DNA from: Paenibacillus nuruki
GTDB lineage: Bacteria; Bacillota; Bacilli; Paenibacillales; Paenibacillaceae
Direction: 5' to 3'
NCBI RefSeq assembly: GCF_001721045.1
Contig: NZ_MDER01000022.1
Span: 1-64,000 of the forward strand
Length of the DNA: 64,000 nucleotides
Made by a program: the position numbers and the translations under genes. The notes under the pieces are model-generated. The model was not told the DNA's origin. It saw only the letters and a list, made by a program, of their open reading frames with translations, and ran no database searches. This document shows, piece after piece, positions 1 to 8,772 of the stretch. Position 1 is the first letter of the stretch, and the number at the start of each line of letters is the position of its first letter.

Positions 1-221
1 TACTCTATAAATTGTACTAATAATGTAAATAAAGTTTTTGCCGCGTGTAAGTTAAGATCTTGTAGTTTAATTATGATATTATACTGACCCTCAGCATATT
101 TAATAGAAAAGTCTGTGATATTATCCTGTCTTTCAAGTAAGTCCCTTGTCTCTGACCAAATTCCTATCTCATATTCAGTATCTAGATTTTTGGATAATTC
201 TAATAAGTTATCTTTATTCAT
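1..221 (-). CDS. Hypothetical protein, 3' part outside the window
   Basis: I do not recognise this gene. An open frame starts with ATG at 219-221 and stays open to the left window edge, giving at least 73 residues (begins MNKDNLLELSKNLDTEYEIG). A good ribosome binding site, AAAAGGTGATAG, sits just upstream, which supports the start. The visible part is acidic and soluble, with no signal peptide or membrane segment. It is the last visible gene in a run of four small unknown leftward genes. Confidence 0.55.
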   Translation of the reverse strand, partial: MNKDNLLELSKNLDTEYEIGIWSETRDLLERQDNITDFSIKYAEGQYNIIIKLQDLNLHAAKTLFTLLVQFIE

Positions 222-317
222 TCTATCACCTTTTCAATAACGTAATGGATACCTCAAATGTTTATTTTAAGGAGTGAACTTCAATTTTTCTCTAAGGTTG
301 TAACATCGAAATATCTA

Positions 318-749
318 TTATTTTATTTGCTTTTTCAACTCTTCTATATCATCAGTCATCCATTGTTTAGCATCTACTTCTCCCATCACTTTTTTTGAAG
401 CCTTTGTAATTGATTTTTTTAAAGAAATAATCTCTGTATCTAACGATGCAATCACTTCCAAGCCAATTTGTTTTCTTCTTATAAAATTTAATGTGATATG
501 TGAGCTATCTTTTTTTACTCCATGCACATAGAACGGACCATCCATAAAATCAAAATTTTGTGATGTTCCAACAGACGAAGTTTCAAGTAATTTTATAGAT
601 TTATTCCACCATGTCAAAATAACTATAATAAAATCATTCCAATGGCAATCAGGGAAAAATGTATCTCCTATTTGAAAATAAACTCCACCCGTAATTGATT
701 TGTGACTGCTAAGTTCAAGTGTATATTCTTCAATGACTACACCTACCAA
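318..749 (-). CDS. Hypothetical protein, 143 aa
   Basis: Unknown family. The start is TTG at 747-749, chosen because AGGAGGG lies about 6 bases before it. The N-terminal half is beta-rich and aromatic (GDTFFPDCHWNDF, ILTWWNKS); the C-terminal third (about residues 100-143) is charged and probably helical. There is no signal peptide, so it is predicted cytoplasmic. Size and composition resemble the immunity proteins often found in runs downstream of polymorphic toxins, but no toxin gene is visible, so that is only a guess. Confidence 0.6.
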   Translation of the reverse strand: MVGVVIEEYTLELSSHKSITGGVYFQIGDTFFPDCHWNDFIIVILTWWNKSIKLLETSSVGTSQNFDFMDGPFYVHGVKKDSSHITLNFIRRKQIGLEVIASLDTEIISLKKSITKASKKVMGEVDAKQWMTDDIEELKKQIK

Positions 750-820
750 TTTGCACCCTCCTACTTTATAACAAGATATGATGTTTTAATCGTTTATAAT
801 TTTGTTACGTTTTACTATTT

Positions 821-1468
821 TTATTGAGAAAAAATCGAATCAGCACTTCCTTCATATGTATTCATTTTAAATGATTGGATAGGAACACCTAACTCACTAG
901 TGGTTGTTAAAATATACTCATTTATATGATCTGTATTTTTCAGACGTGCCCAAGCCCAATCACCTGTACCTAAAGAATAGCCATAAGAAGGCTCCATTTT
1001 AATTGGAATATCAATATACTTTTCTTGTTTTGTAGCTAACTCTTTAACATATAACTGTTGGCGTACATTTTTTTGTCCTCTATTAATAATTTTCAGACGA
1101 TAATCATATTTCCCATCTGTTGTAGACTTAATAGGATCTTTATTTACAGAGTCACGAAACCATTCTTTATCGACCACACCCTCTTGATTCATGGAGGAGC
1201 AACCCAGTAAGAATAACGAGAAAACAAGAGCTACAGCACAACCTGCAATCCCTATATTTTGTTTTTTTGTTTTTATCAAATAAAAGATAGATAGAGAGAT
1301 CAGAATAATGGAGAAAATGCCGACAGAAAATAATGTGTATCTAGCTACGATATCCATGGAACTTTGAAAATTAGCTGTTGAACCTACTACTAACCATAGA
1401 AGCGATAATACATTTATGGTTATAGCTATTATCCAGATTCCTTTAAATACAACTGTAAGTATTCTCAA
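821..1468 (-). CDS. Membrane-anchored hypothetical protein, 215 aa
   Basis: Unknown family. Three hydrophobic segments are visible: about residues 9-29, 42-64 and 74-90. The third ends in a lipobox-like LLGCSS, but it is internal, so it is probably a membrane helix and not a lipoprotein signal. Residues from about 95 onward form a soluble, probably extracytoplasmic domain with short beta-type segments (YDYRLKIINRG, EYILTTTSELG). It lies between two other unknown small genes on the same strand. Confidence 0.65.
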   Translation of the reverse strand: MRILTVVFKGIWIIAITINVLSLLWLVVGSTANFQSSMDIVARYTLFSVGIFSIILISLSIFYLIKTKKQNIGIAGCAVALVFSLFLLGCSSMNQEGVVDKEWFRDSVNKDPIKSTTDGKYDYRLKIINRGQKNVRQQLYVKELATKQEKYIDIPIKMEPSYGYSLGTGDWAWARLKNTDHINEYILTTTSELGVPIQSFKMNTYEGSADSIFSQ

Positions 1469-1564
1469 TGTGTGCTCCTATTCTAATTTGTTATTTAATA
1501 TAGAAAATTTATGTACTCTTTATATACGTTATATATTAAACAAATTCTTTTTTTATTATTTTGA

Positions 1565-2074
1565 TCAGTTAGAAATAATTAAAACCTTTCCAGATACCAT
1601 TAATTTCAATGTATTATTATCTTTCTTAAATTCTAATTCTTGAGATAGTCGCTTTACTTTTTCGTTTAATATCGTTATATCAGGCATTTCGTATAAAATA
1701 AGTTCAAATGTTTGAATATATTCTGTATCTGGATCAAGTGTCATCTGAATTTCTTTAATTTTAGGAACTTCTATTTTATTTTTATAACTAGCTTTTACAA
1801 ATATATTCTCTTTATAGACTTTTTTTGCCAAGTTCATTTGCAATACGACACTCAATAATCTGTAATCAGGCTCTACGCTCCAAAAAAGTTCTACAAACTC
1901 TAGAATAGTATCTTCAATTGAGCCTTCATTGATTCGATTTTCAGCTATGATATAAGGATTATCTCCCATCCATACATCCATATCCTCTACAGTTTCAATA
2001 ATATTTCCAGGTTGAAAAGGTTTTTTATCTAAAAACCCCCATTTTTTTTGATACATGTTTTTATTTTTTTCCAT
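1565..2074 (-). CDS. Hypothetical protein, 169 aa
   Basis: Unknown family. The ATG at 2072-2074 has an AGGGGGA ribosome binding site. The protein is soluble and acidic, with no signal peptide or helix of membrane length. A tryptophan and aspartate rich N-terminal part (VEDMDVWMGDNPY) is followed by an alpha/beta region and a short charged stretch before the end. It is the first of the four small unknown genes reading left; the gap to the next gene is about 100 bases, so they may form one unit. Confidence 0.6.
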   Translation of the reverse strand: MEKNKNMYQKKWGFLDKKPFQPGNIIETVEDMDVWMGDNPYIIAENRINEGSIEDTILEFVELFWSVEPDYRLLSVVLQMNLAKKVYKENIFVKASYKNKIEVPKIKEIQMTLDPDTEYIQTFELILYEMPDITILNEKVKRLSQELEFKKDNNTLKLMVSGKVLIISN

Positions 2075-2245
2075 AATATCCCCCTATTTTCAAAGCTATT
2101 CTACTGAACAATATATCCTATAGCTAGATCATATACTATGTATTAAGTGATACAGTTCTCTCCCACTATCTTAATCTTATCCTACATATTTGAATACATT
2201 TAACATTTTTCTATATTTATTGTTAGATGATCAGTTGAATATTAT

Positions 2246-2280
2246 AAAAAAACCACCTAACGATATTCATCGAAAGGCGG
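2246..2280 (-). terminator. Rho-independent terminator after the amidohydrolase
   Basis: On the minus strand CCGCCT pairs with AGGTGG and CGAT with ATCG around a GAAT loop, followed by seven T. It lies about 30 bases after the stop of the M20 hydrolase gene. Confidence 0.75.
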
Positions 2281-2310
2281 TACGTATTATTTATAAAGAT
2301 AGAATCCCAC

Positions 2311-3537
2311 TCAACTTTCCAACATCCCTAATACCGTATCCAACAACACATTAATCCCTTTCTCACAATCTTCATACGAAGTCAGTTCTTCCTCACAGTG
2401 ACTTTTTCCATTCACACTAGGTACAAATACCATCGCAGATGGTAAAAAATGAGCAACAAATTGGGCATCGTGTCCGGCTCCGCTTGCCATTTTTTTATAA
2501 GAATATCCCAATGCCTGTACCGAAGTTTCCAACTTTTCGCAAATGGTGAGATCGAACCAGACGGTATCGCGTCCCCATAATAGTGTGCTCTTTACTTCAC
2601 AATCTCCTTGCATCGCAGGTAACCTTTGGATGATATGCTCCACTTCACGTACAATCTCTTCATTCTTGTGTCTAGCTTCTAATGTAAAAGTCACTTTATT
2701 GGGAATGACCGTATGAATATTTGGAAATACATTCGCTCGTCCCATCGTATACACTAACTCCGAATCCAACGTACTTAATTGCGTGCGCAACATCGTCACT
2801 AGATCATTCATAGCAAAAAAAGCATCTTTCCTCATATCCATAGGGGTCGTGCCAGCATGATCCGATTCACCCATGACTTCAATCTCGTAACAGACCATAC
2901 CGACCACACAATCGACTAATCCAATCTGTAATTCTTCTCGTTCTAATACAGGTCCTTGCTCAATATGTAATTCTAAATAAGCTGTAGCTTCTTGAATTCG
3001 GTGACTGACTTCTCCAGCATAACCGCTTTGAGCTAATGCATCGCCAAATGTAATGCCGTCGCTATCTTTTTTGTTTAACATATCGGCTTTGGCAAATTTC
3101 CCAGATAATACACCAGAAGCCATCATCGAAGGTTCAAAACGTGCACCTTCTTCGTTCGTAAAATTCACGATAGTAATCGGAATACGCGGCTTAATTCCAT
3201 GATCGACTAGAGTACGGACAATTTCTAGCCCGGCGATGACACCTAATATACCATCAAAGCGACCTCCTTTTTTTACAGTATCCATATGAGAACCTATGAC
3301 AATCGGAGGTACATCTTCTACACCTGCTAGTGTTGCATACATACATCCCATATCATCCACAACAACCGTCATTCCTAATGATTCACAACAGGAGCGAAAA
3401 TATCCACGTACAGCGATATCCTGTTCACTCAATGCCAATCGTGTCACACCATTATTGTCTGTGCGTCCAAAATCGGCAAAGTGTTCGATCGTTTCTGCTA
3501 ACCTCTGACCATTAATAAATAGTTTTTGTTGTTGCAT
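2311..3537 (-). CDS. M20-family amidase/hydantoinase-type hydrolase (N-carbamoyl-amino-acid or allantoate amidohydrolase)
   Basis: A dinuclear-metal amidohydrolase of 408 aa, the usual length for the HyuC/AllC/UAAXA group. Visible metal-site motifs are GSHMDT (His84, Asp86), GGRFDG (Asp95), the catalytic pair NEEGARF (Glu129-Glu130), HIEQG (His191) and the C-terminal AGHDAQ (His356). The family cleaves carbamoyl or ureido groups from amino acids, allantoate or ureidoglycine in the cytoplasm; the exact substrate cannot be read from sequence. It stands alone with its own terminator and no purine or hydantoin genes beside it. The ATG start has a GGAGAGA site. Confidence 0.9.
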   Translation of the reverse strand: MQQQKLFINGQRLAETIEHFADFGRTDNNGVTRLALSEQDIAVRGYFRSCCESLGMTVVVDDMGCMYATLAGVEDVPPIVIGSHMDTVKKGGRFDGILGVIAGLEIVRTLVDHGIKPRIPITIVNFTNEEGARFEPSMMASGVLSGKFAKADMLNKKDSDGITFGDALAQSGYAGEVSHRIQEATAYLELHIEQGPVLEREELQIGLVDCVVGMVCYEIEVMGESDHAGTTPMDMRKDAFFAMNDLVTMLRTQLSTLDSELVYTMGRANVFPNIHTVIPNKVTFTLEARHKNEEIVREVEHIIQRLPAMQGDCEVKSTLLWGRDTVWFDLTICEKLETSVQALGYSYKKMASGAGHDAQFVAHFLPSAMVFVPSVNGKSHCEEELTSYEDCEKGINVLLDTVLGMLES

Positions 3538-3793
3538 CTCGATCTCTCCATTCTGTTAGGCGTTATTTGAGTGACACTTATATTTTAAATGCATATTAAA
3601 AATTAGTTCATATTTCTCCATACTAAATAAAATAAATAAGATCATCTATCTTACATCTTACCGTAATTTGAAGAAAAGTCATTTGACATTGTGTCATATT
3701 TTATCTAATTTCAAAGTTACTTTATGCTACATTTTGGTTTGAATACTTCCTTTTGTCTATTTTCCTTTACACACCGTTAATATCATCATGGAT
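3538..3793. other. Intergenic region between divergent genes
   Basis: About 255 AT-rich bases separate the divergently read M20 hydrolase and uridine kinase. I see no convincing gene. The uridine kinase promoter lies just to the right. A promoter for the leftward hydrolase must be here but no clear -35/-10 pair stands out. Confidence 0.5.
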
Positions 3794-3821
3794 TTGTCAC
3801 TGTATTTTGATGAAATATAAT
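3794..3821 (+). promoter_or_regulatory. Sigma-A promoter of udk
   Basis: TTGTCA (3794-3799), a 16-base spacer and a perfect TATAAT (3816-3821). The predicted start of transcription is near 3828, leaving a leader of about 65 bases before the udk ATG. Confidence 0.7.
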
Positions 3822-3893
3822 GAAAAAACGTTGCTGCTATGCTACAATATTAGAATTGTATTGGGAACATTTAGGGAGGGTAAAGTAATCACT

Positions 3894-4529
3894 ATGCTGA
3901 TTATTGGTATTGCCGGAGGAACCGGATCAGGAAAAACAACTGTTGCTCGTTCAGTGATTGAACGTCTTGGCACAGACAAAGTCACTTTTATATCTCAGGA
4001 TAATTATTATAAAGAGCACTCCCGACTGACTGCGGAAGAACGCCGATTGATTAATTATGATCATCCGTTTGCCTTTGATAATGAACTAATGATCGAACAT
4101 CTCAATTTACTCAAACAAGGACAGGCGGCTTTTGCTCCTGTATACGATTTTACAACCGACTCACGATTTGTGGATCAGACGCTCGAATTGCATCCCAATC
4201 ATATTGCGATTGTGGAAGGGTTACATGTATTATCTGATGAGAAATTGCGTGCAGAACTCGATATCAAAGTATTTGTCGATACCGACCCAGATGTGCGGAT
4301 TTTACGTCGTGTATTGCGAGATATCGAAGAGCGTGGACGTAGTATTCAATCGATTCACCAGCAGTATTTAACAACAGTCAAACCGATGCATGAAGCTTTT
4401 ATTGAACCTTCCAAAAAATATGCAGACCTGATTATTCCTGAAGGCGGACAAAATGAAGTGGGCATTCAACTGCTTTCCATTTTGACGGAAAAGTATTTAA
4501 CCGGTGATCGTGCATGGGGCGAAGCGTAA
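3894..4529 (+). CDS. udk: Uridine kinase
   Basis: Phosphorylates uridine and cytidine to the monophosphates (pyrimidine salvage, cytoplasm). The P-loop GGTGSGKT is at residues 8-15, followed by the family signatures DNYYKEH, NYDHPFAFDN, PVYDFTTDSR and VEGLHVL. The open frame extends further upstream, but the ATG at 3894 gives 211 aa, the normal size, starts right at the conserved strand before the P-loop, and has GGGAGGG about 13 bases upstream. It is monocistronic with its own promoter and terminator. The identification is firm; the exact start slightly less so. Confidence 0.93.
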   Translation: MLIIGIAGGTGSGKTTVARSVIERLGTDKVTFISQDNYYKEHSRLTAEERRLINYDHPFAFDNELMIEHLNLLKQGQAAFAPVYDFTTDSRFVDQTLELHPNHIAIVEGLHVLSDEKLRAELDIKVFVDTDPDVRILRRVLRDIEERGRSIQSIHQQYLTTVKPMHEAFIEPSKKYADLIIPEGGQNEVGIQLLSILTEKYLTGDRAWGEA

Positions 4530-4608
4530 ATTTAACCCCCTATATATGTAGATAAAAAGAACAGGATACGAACCCTTTTATGGTGTTATTCTGCGACTGT
4601 GTTACTAT

Positions 4609-4647
4609 AAAAGCTGTTGGATAATTAATCCAACAGCTTTATTTTTT
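4609..4647 (+). terminator. Terminator after udk
   Basis: A 13-bp perfect stem, AAAGCTGTTGGAT with ATCCAACAGCTTT, a five-base loop, then ATTTTTT. It is placed 80 bases after the udk stop and before the next gene. Confidence 0.85.
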
Positions 4648-4695
4648 GTATACACTTATTTTATTGATGCTATAGATAAGGAGGTAAAGACAGTA

Positions 4696-4947
4696 ATGAA
4701 CTATTCTCGGTTAATCATTGGATCTGTTTTCTTGATTGCAGGTACTCTTTTGTTTGGATTTGTACATGTAGCCGTAGCCAATATGTTTACCCATACTAGA
4801 GGACCTATTGATATGCCTGAACAATTCAATAATTTTTTAGACGTTCTTAGATTAAAAACACCTTATATTATTAGTATTATCTTCATGTGTATAGGTCTAA
4901 TCTTATTGATTACTACTTTAATTCAAAGTCATTTTAGAAAGGAATAG
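4696..4947 (+). CDS. Small two-helix membrane protein, first of a tandem pair
   Basis: An 83-residue protein with hydrophobic segments at about residues 6-28 and 57-77 and a short loop containing a proline-rich stretch. Function unknown. The ribosome binding site AAGGAGGT is strong. Its neighbour 7 bases downstream has the same architecture and shared positions: the G-T-L-L motif, an AVAN tetrapeptide, and TPY-IS-I-FM at the second helix. They are therefore ancient tandem duplicates, cotranscribed and ending in one terminator. Confidence 0.75.
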   Translation: MNYSRLIIGSVFLIAGTLLFGFVHVAVANMFTHTRGPIDMPEQFNNFLDVLRLKTPYIISIIFMCIGLILLITTLIQSHFRKE

Positions 4948-4954
4948 TATAATT

Positions 4955-5236
4955 ATGAGCAAATTAATTGTCTTTATAGGAGCTATCATGTTCATTTCAG
5001 GGACTCTATTGCTAGGCATGACACAAATCGCGGTTGCTAATTTTGTCCCTAATGTACCCGGTTGGTCTACACCACCAGGAAGATTTTTTACTGCAATGGA
5101 AGAACTTTCATTACAGACTCCTTATAGAATCAGTATATTATTTATGATTGTTGGCTTGTTATTCTTTGCAGTGGTTTTAATAAAAATCTTTAGAGAAAAG
5201 TATAATAACAAATTAAAAAGTCAGGAAGAACAATAA
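4955..5236 (+). CDS. Small two-helix membrane protein, second of a tandem pair
   Basis: A 93-residue paralogue of the preceding gene: helix one about residues 4-28 (SGTLLLGMTQIAVANF), a loop, then TPYRISILFM starting helix two (about 60-80), and a basic, polar tail. Unknown family. A modest AAAGGAA ribosome binding site precedes the ATG by about 11 bases, and the gene follows its paralogue by 7 bases. The two proteins may act together in the membrane, which is inference from duplication and spacing only. Confidence 0.75.
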   Translation: MSKLIVFIGAIMFISGTLLLGMTQIAVANFVPNVPGWSTPPGRFFTAMEELSLQTPYRISILFMIVGLLFFAVVLIKIFREKYNNKLKSQEEQ

Positions 5237-5260
5237 TTCTCATATTACATATTAATAGGG

Positions 5261-5290
5261 TGGATTCACATAACCGATGAATCCATTTTT
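5261..5290 (+). terminator. Terminator after the two-helix protein pair
   Basis: TGGATTCA pairs with TGAATCCA across a nine-base loop and is followed by TTTTTC. It closes the rightward pair; the next gene reads in from the right. Confidence 0.7.
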
Positions 5291-5324
5291 CTTTACTATT
5301 AGCTTTAAAATAGAACTCGCAATC

Positions 5325-5894
5325 TTAATGATAGGTAATCACAAAATGTAAAATAGCCATAGATTCAGATGAATTACTATACGTATGCTGACGATCAGCT
5401 TTGAAACGAATACACTCTTCTTCCACCAGATCATACTGTTCTTGATTCACTTCTACTGTAAGTTGACCTGACATTACGGTTACAAATTCAGTCACTCCAG
5501 CTTGATGCGCTTCAGATGTGTATGAACGATTGGGCTGTAAATATCCTCGATATAACTCAAATCCATTCGAGCGAAATAAAGGTTCGACTACAAAAGCATC
5601 GTCTGAACTTTTTAACTGCATCCCTGCTTGTTTGCGAATAATAGACACATCTGACTCTCCAGATAACAATGCTGCAATCGGAATATGTAAACCATCTGCA
5701 ATTTTCCACATCACAGATAACGTAGGGTTCGCTTCTCCCTGTTCAATCTTAATCAATGTTAATTTACTCACTCCTATTTGCTTAGCAAAGGCTTCGATTG
5801 TGATCCCTTTAGCTGTTCGAAATTGTCGTAAGTTAATTCCGATCTGCTTACCCACTTCTTCTTCTTTTCCTTGAAATTCAGTAGTTGTATCCAT
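5325..5894 (-). CDS. XRE-family regulator with C-terminal cupin domain
   Basis: Transcription factor of 189 aa. A helix-turn-helix domain covers about residues 18-72 (LRQFRTAKGITIEAFAKQIG, then KIEQGEANPTL), and a cupin-type sensor barrel about 110-187 (QAGVTEFVTVMSGQLTVEV). Proteins of this make-up often control a neighbouring transporter gene. It is divergent from azlCD across 190 AT-rich bases holding repeated sequence, so control of azlCD and itself is the likely role (inference). Ligand unknown, possibly an amino acid. Confidence 0.85.
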   Translation of the reverse strand: MDTTTEFQGKEEEVGKQIGINLRQFRTAKGITIEAFAKQIGVSKLTLIKIEQGEANPTLSVMWKIADGLHIPIAALLSGESDVSIIRKQAGMQLKSSDDAFVVEPLFRSNGFELYRGYLQPNRSYTSEAHQAGVTEFVTVMSGQLTVEVNQEQYDLVEEECIRFKADRQHTYSNSSESMAILHFVITYH

Positions 5895-5939
5895 AATATG
5901 CTCCTTCTATATTCAGTTCTTTCTTATTTATTCTACACG

Positions 5940-6053
5940 AAAGTATATTTTATTTTATAAAAAGTTAATTTTATTTTACTTTTAATTATAATCTATACTA
6001 TAATCATACAAAAGTTAATTATAATATACTAATTAGTTATTACTTTATACTTT
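5940..6053. promoter_or_regulatory. Divergent regulatory region with repeated AAAGTTAATT boxes
   Basis: Between the XRE-cupin gene and azlC, the ten-base box AAAGTTAATT occurs at 5961-5970 and again at 6011-6020, exactly 50 bases apart (close to five helical turns). An outer inverted pair, GAAAGTATA near 5939 and TATACTTTC near 6046, flanks them. These are candidate operator sites for the adjacent regulator; no binding evidence is available. Confidence 0.45.
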
Positions 6054-6083
6054 CACAAAATAGAATACAAGGAGAATTGGTAT

Positions 6084-6776
6084 ATGCTCACTAACCAGCA
6101 AACTGTTAGAACCGCTTTGCTTGAAGCTTTACCTTTAGCATTAGCGATAGCCGCTTATGGATTATCTTATGGAGTACTGGCTACACAAGCACATTGGAGT
6201 CTGTGGAGTACGATACTTATGTCTTTGCTCGTCTTTTCCGGTTCTGTGCAATTGGTGATCGTGGCTATGTTTATATCAGGGGCTGCTTTGCCAAGTATGC
6301 TGATCACTGCGGTATTGCTTAATTTGCGTAACTTGTTATATGGAGCTGCACTGGCAGATAATCTAGCACCTGCTTCTCGAAAATATCGCTGGTTATTAGC
6401 ATTTGGTGTATCGGATGAATCATTTGTTCTGGGAAATATACGTTATCAGAAGTATGGAGCAGATCCTTTGTATTTTGGAGTGGTGGCAGGAACATTTTAT
6501 AGTGCATGGGTTGTTGCTTCTTATATCGGTGCCTACCTTGGTGATCTTATTGATCCTGTGCGTTGGGGATTGGACTTGGCTTTTCCAATTACATTTGTAG
6601 CCTTACTTATTCCTGCTCTGACTCAAAAACCGATTATTGCTACTGCTATCACAGCGCTAGGTATGGCTAGTCTATTACATCATATGATGCCAAATAGTGA
6701 ATTTAATCTTATTTTAACAGGTATTATCGCTCCATTGGTTGGACTCTATATTGCAAGGAGGTCACATCATGGCTGA
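6084..6776 (+). CDS. azlC: AzlC-family branched-chain amino acid exporter, large subunit
   Basis: Integral membrane protein, 230 aa, the usual size of AzlC. It has the conserved N-terminal segment (LPLALAIAAYGLSYGVLA), FSGSVQLV and LNLRNLLYGAAL motifs, and about seven hydrophobic helices. AzlC works with the small subunit AzlD, encoded immediately downstream with an overlap, to export branched-chain amino acids or analogues such as azaleucine (family knowledge). GGAGAATTGGTAT precedes the ATG. The XRE-cupin gene reads away from it and is probably its regulator. Confidence 0.92.
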   Translation: MLTNQQTVRTALLEALPLALAIAAYGLSYGVLATQAHWSLWSTILMSLLVFSGSVQLVIVAMFISGAALPSMLITAVLLNLRNLLYGAALADNLAPASRKYRWLLAFGVSDESFVLGNIRYQKYGADPLYFGVVAGTFYSAWVVASYIGAYLGDLIDPVRWGLDLAFPITFVALLIPALTQKPIIATAITALGMASLLHHMMPNSEFNLILTGIIAPLVGLYIARRSHHG

Positions 6777-7089
6777 ACCGTGGGTTTTGATTATTGTTCT
6801 ATGTATCGTGACTTTTCTGTCACGTCTGATCGGCGTCGAAATGATGGCAGGGCGAGTATTGAATCCCACCCTGCGCTTGTATTTCAACTTTGTTCCGATT
6901 GCGATCATGGTGGCGCTTATTGTAGATCAAATATTTATAACTGACAATGGATCATCTTCTATCTCATTGCCTATTCTCGGTGGCTCTATAGTAGCTGCAT
7001 TAATGATTAAAGTCACCCGTTCATTTCTGCTTACTGTTGTGATCGGCATACTGGTTGGACTTGGAATACGGTACTGGCTCCATATTTAA
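6769..7089 (+). CDS. azlD: AzlD-family transporter, small subunit
   Basis: A 106-residue membrane protein with four hydrophobic segments and the AzlD signatures VTFLSRLIG and PIAIMVALIVDQ. The start at 6769 is chosen over an upstream in-frame codon because AAGGAGGT sits eight bases before it and because it gives the normal family length. It overlaps the end of azlC by 8 bases, so the two are translationally coupled and should form one exporter. The convergent beta-helix gene ends only 21 bases away, with no clear terminator between. Confidence 0.9.
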   Translation: MAEPWVLIIVLCIVTFLSRLIGVEMMAGRVLNPTLRLYFNFVPIAIMVALIVDQIFITDNGSSSISLPILGGSIVAALMIKVTRSFLLTVVIGILVGLGIRYWLHI

Positions 7090-7110
7090 AATGTAACTGC
7101 ATTATGATTG

Positions 7111-8655
7111 TTATTGATCAGCACCTATAGTAATCGGCGAATGGCTTTTGCGAAGTTGTCCATCGATATCCAGTGTACCTACTATAGATGGATCAGCAAT
7201 CCCTTGATGAATGGCTGGTGAGCTTTGTTGTACATGGAAATTTTGCTTCGCAGGATCTATTAATTTGGGATTAGCAAATAGTGAATGGGCATCGTTACCA
7301 CTACGTTTACGATAATCTGGAAAGCCTGCATACTCTTTATTTTTCCAAATCCATGTGGCTTCTGCGCTACCATCCGGTGCATCGTACAGATTGTAATCAA
7401 TAATATTGCCACTATTTTTGGTGTATTCATTGTAGATAAGCACATTGGATGCACCAGCGACCATAATATTATTTTTGATCACATTGTTGCGTGTATCGTA
7501 TTGCACATACAACTGTCCGTTACCACGATTGAGGGTATCGTTCTTATACAGCGTATTGTTCATAATATGACTATTGATCGTTGAACCCCGCTCGGTATCA
7601 TATCCGCCCATCGCTATGCCTGTAAGTCGATTGCTGAAAATAATATTGCTACGCACTGTAATATTGTCGGTTGATTTGCCGGCATGTTCTGAAGCGATCT
7701 CAATCCCAATATCGTTGTTATACACTTTATTTTGTTCGATCACGGTATCTTTGCCACCATCCACATAGATAGCCCCTGCCGAGTTGCTGTTATTGGGTAT
7801 CTTTTTCCCGTAAAAAGGATTGCGATTAGATGAGATATTGTAGATGGTATTGCCTTTGATCACGCCTTGACGAGCAACATCGTACTTCACATTAGGCGCT
7901 ATTCCTTCATATCCGATCACATCAATCCCTATATTATCGTTATCATGTAAACGATTATGACTGATCGTAAATTTCTCTACATTCCCATTGACGACTAGCG
8001 ATTCGCTTGAACCCAATACGAGATTGTACAGTTCATTATGATCGATCGTAATATCATGTAGCGACTCTGGTGCTTTGTTGCCATACACTGCTATACCATG
8101 TGCATCTCGACCTGTTGCATGATTACCTGATAATGAGACCGTACTTTTAATATCATGAATTTTATTTCCTGTAATTTGAATATGACTACCTGCTCCTTGT
8201 ATACTGATGCCTGTCGGTACTTCATCCGCATGAGTAGTCGTATAATTACGAATTTCTAATCCTTTGATCGTAATATAACTAGCATTTTGAATATCGATCA
8301 TTCCTTGCAGTCCATCAACGGCTTGACCTGTTCCATCTAAGACTGCTTTTTCCGAAGAATAAGGAGTAAAAGTAATATTGCCTTTGCTTGCTGATCCTGA
8401 GCGAGTAATCGCTAGCTGTTGCTTATAGACACCTTCTCGCAGATAGACCGTACTGCCTGCGGGCACTGTATCTGCCGCATGTTGGAGCGTTTTCCAGGGA
8501 GAAGTGATTGTTCCTTTCTGACTATCTTTACCTGTAGGCGAGACATAATATGTGTTCGTTGCTGCTTCTGCTGAAGGTTGGCTACAAGAAATCAATAATC
8601 CGATACATAATACACAACCCAGACGAAGCAGACGATATATTTGAGACTTTTGCAA
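7111..8655 (-). CDS. Secreted right-handed beta-helix lipoprotein, pectate-lyase-like
   Basis: A 514-residue exported protein. The N-terminus is a lipoprotein signal with lipobox LLISC, so Cys24 should be lipidated and the protein anchored outside the membrane. It begins with the DUF1565-type segment YYVSPTGKD...W-TLQHA typical of secreted parallel beta-helix proteins, then many N-I-T/I-I-N-N style coils from about residue 90 to 440 (for example HIQITGNKIHDI, NITVRSNIIFSN). Such folds usually bind or cleave acidic polysaccharides. A lyase activity on pectin is plausible next to the arabinan genes, but catalytic residues cannot be fixed from sequence. Confidence 0.85.
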   Translation of the reverse strand: MQKSQIYRLLRLGCVLCIGLLISCSQPSAEAATNTYYVSPTGKDSQKGTITSPWKTLQHAADTVPAGSTVYLREGVYKQQLAITRSGSASKGNITFTPYSSEKAVLDGTGQAVDGLQGMIDIQNASYITIKGLEIRNYTTTHADEVPTGISIQGAGSHIQITGNKIHDIKSTVSLSGNHATGRDAHGIAVYGNKAPESLHDITIDHNELYNLVLGSSESLVVNGNVEKFTISHNRLHDNDNIGIDVIGYEGIAPNVKYDVARQGVIKGNTIYNISSNRNPFYGKKIPNNSNSAGAIYVDGGKDTVIEQNKVYNNDIGIEIASEHAGKSTDNITVRSNIIFSNRLTGIAMGGYDTERGSTINSHIMNNTLYKNDTLNRGNGQLYVQYDTRNNVIKNNIMVAGASNVLIYNEYTKNSGNIIDYNLYDAPDGSAEATWIWKNKEYAGFPDYRKRSGNDAHSLFANPKLIDPAKQNFHVQQSSPAIHQGIADPSIVGTLDIDGQLRKSHSPITIGADQ

Positions 8656-8772
8656 TTCATACTCATCCTTTCTTGATTAAAGATCTGAACATGTCCCATT
8701 ATAAACGTAATCTGATGACTGTCTAGCATTCTATTCGTAATGCCCCTATTTCACTACACTTTAAAATAACGC

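Noticed and set aside
3753-3893. N-terminal extension of uridine kinase by 47 codons
   Set aside because: It covers the promoter TTGTCA/TATAAT, has no ribosome site and no family similarity; ATG at 3894 gives the normal length.
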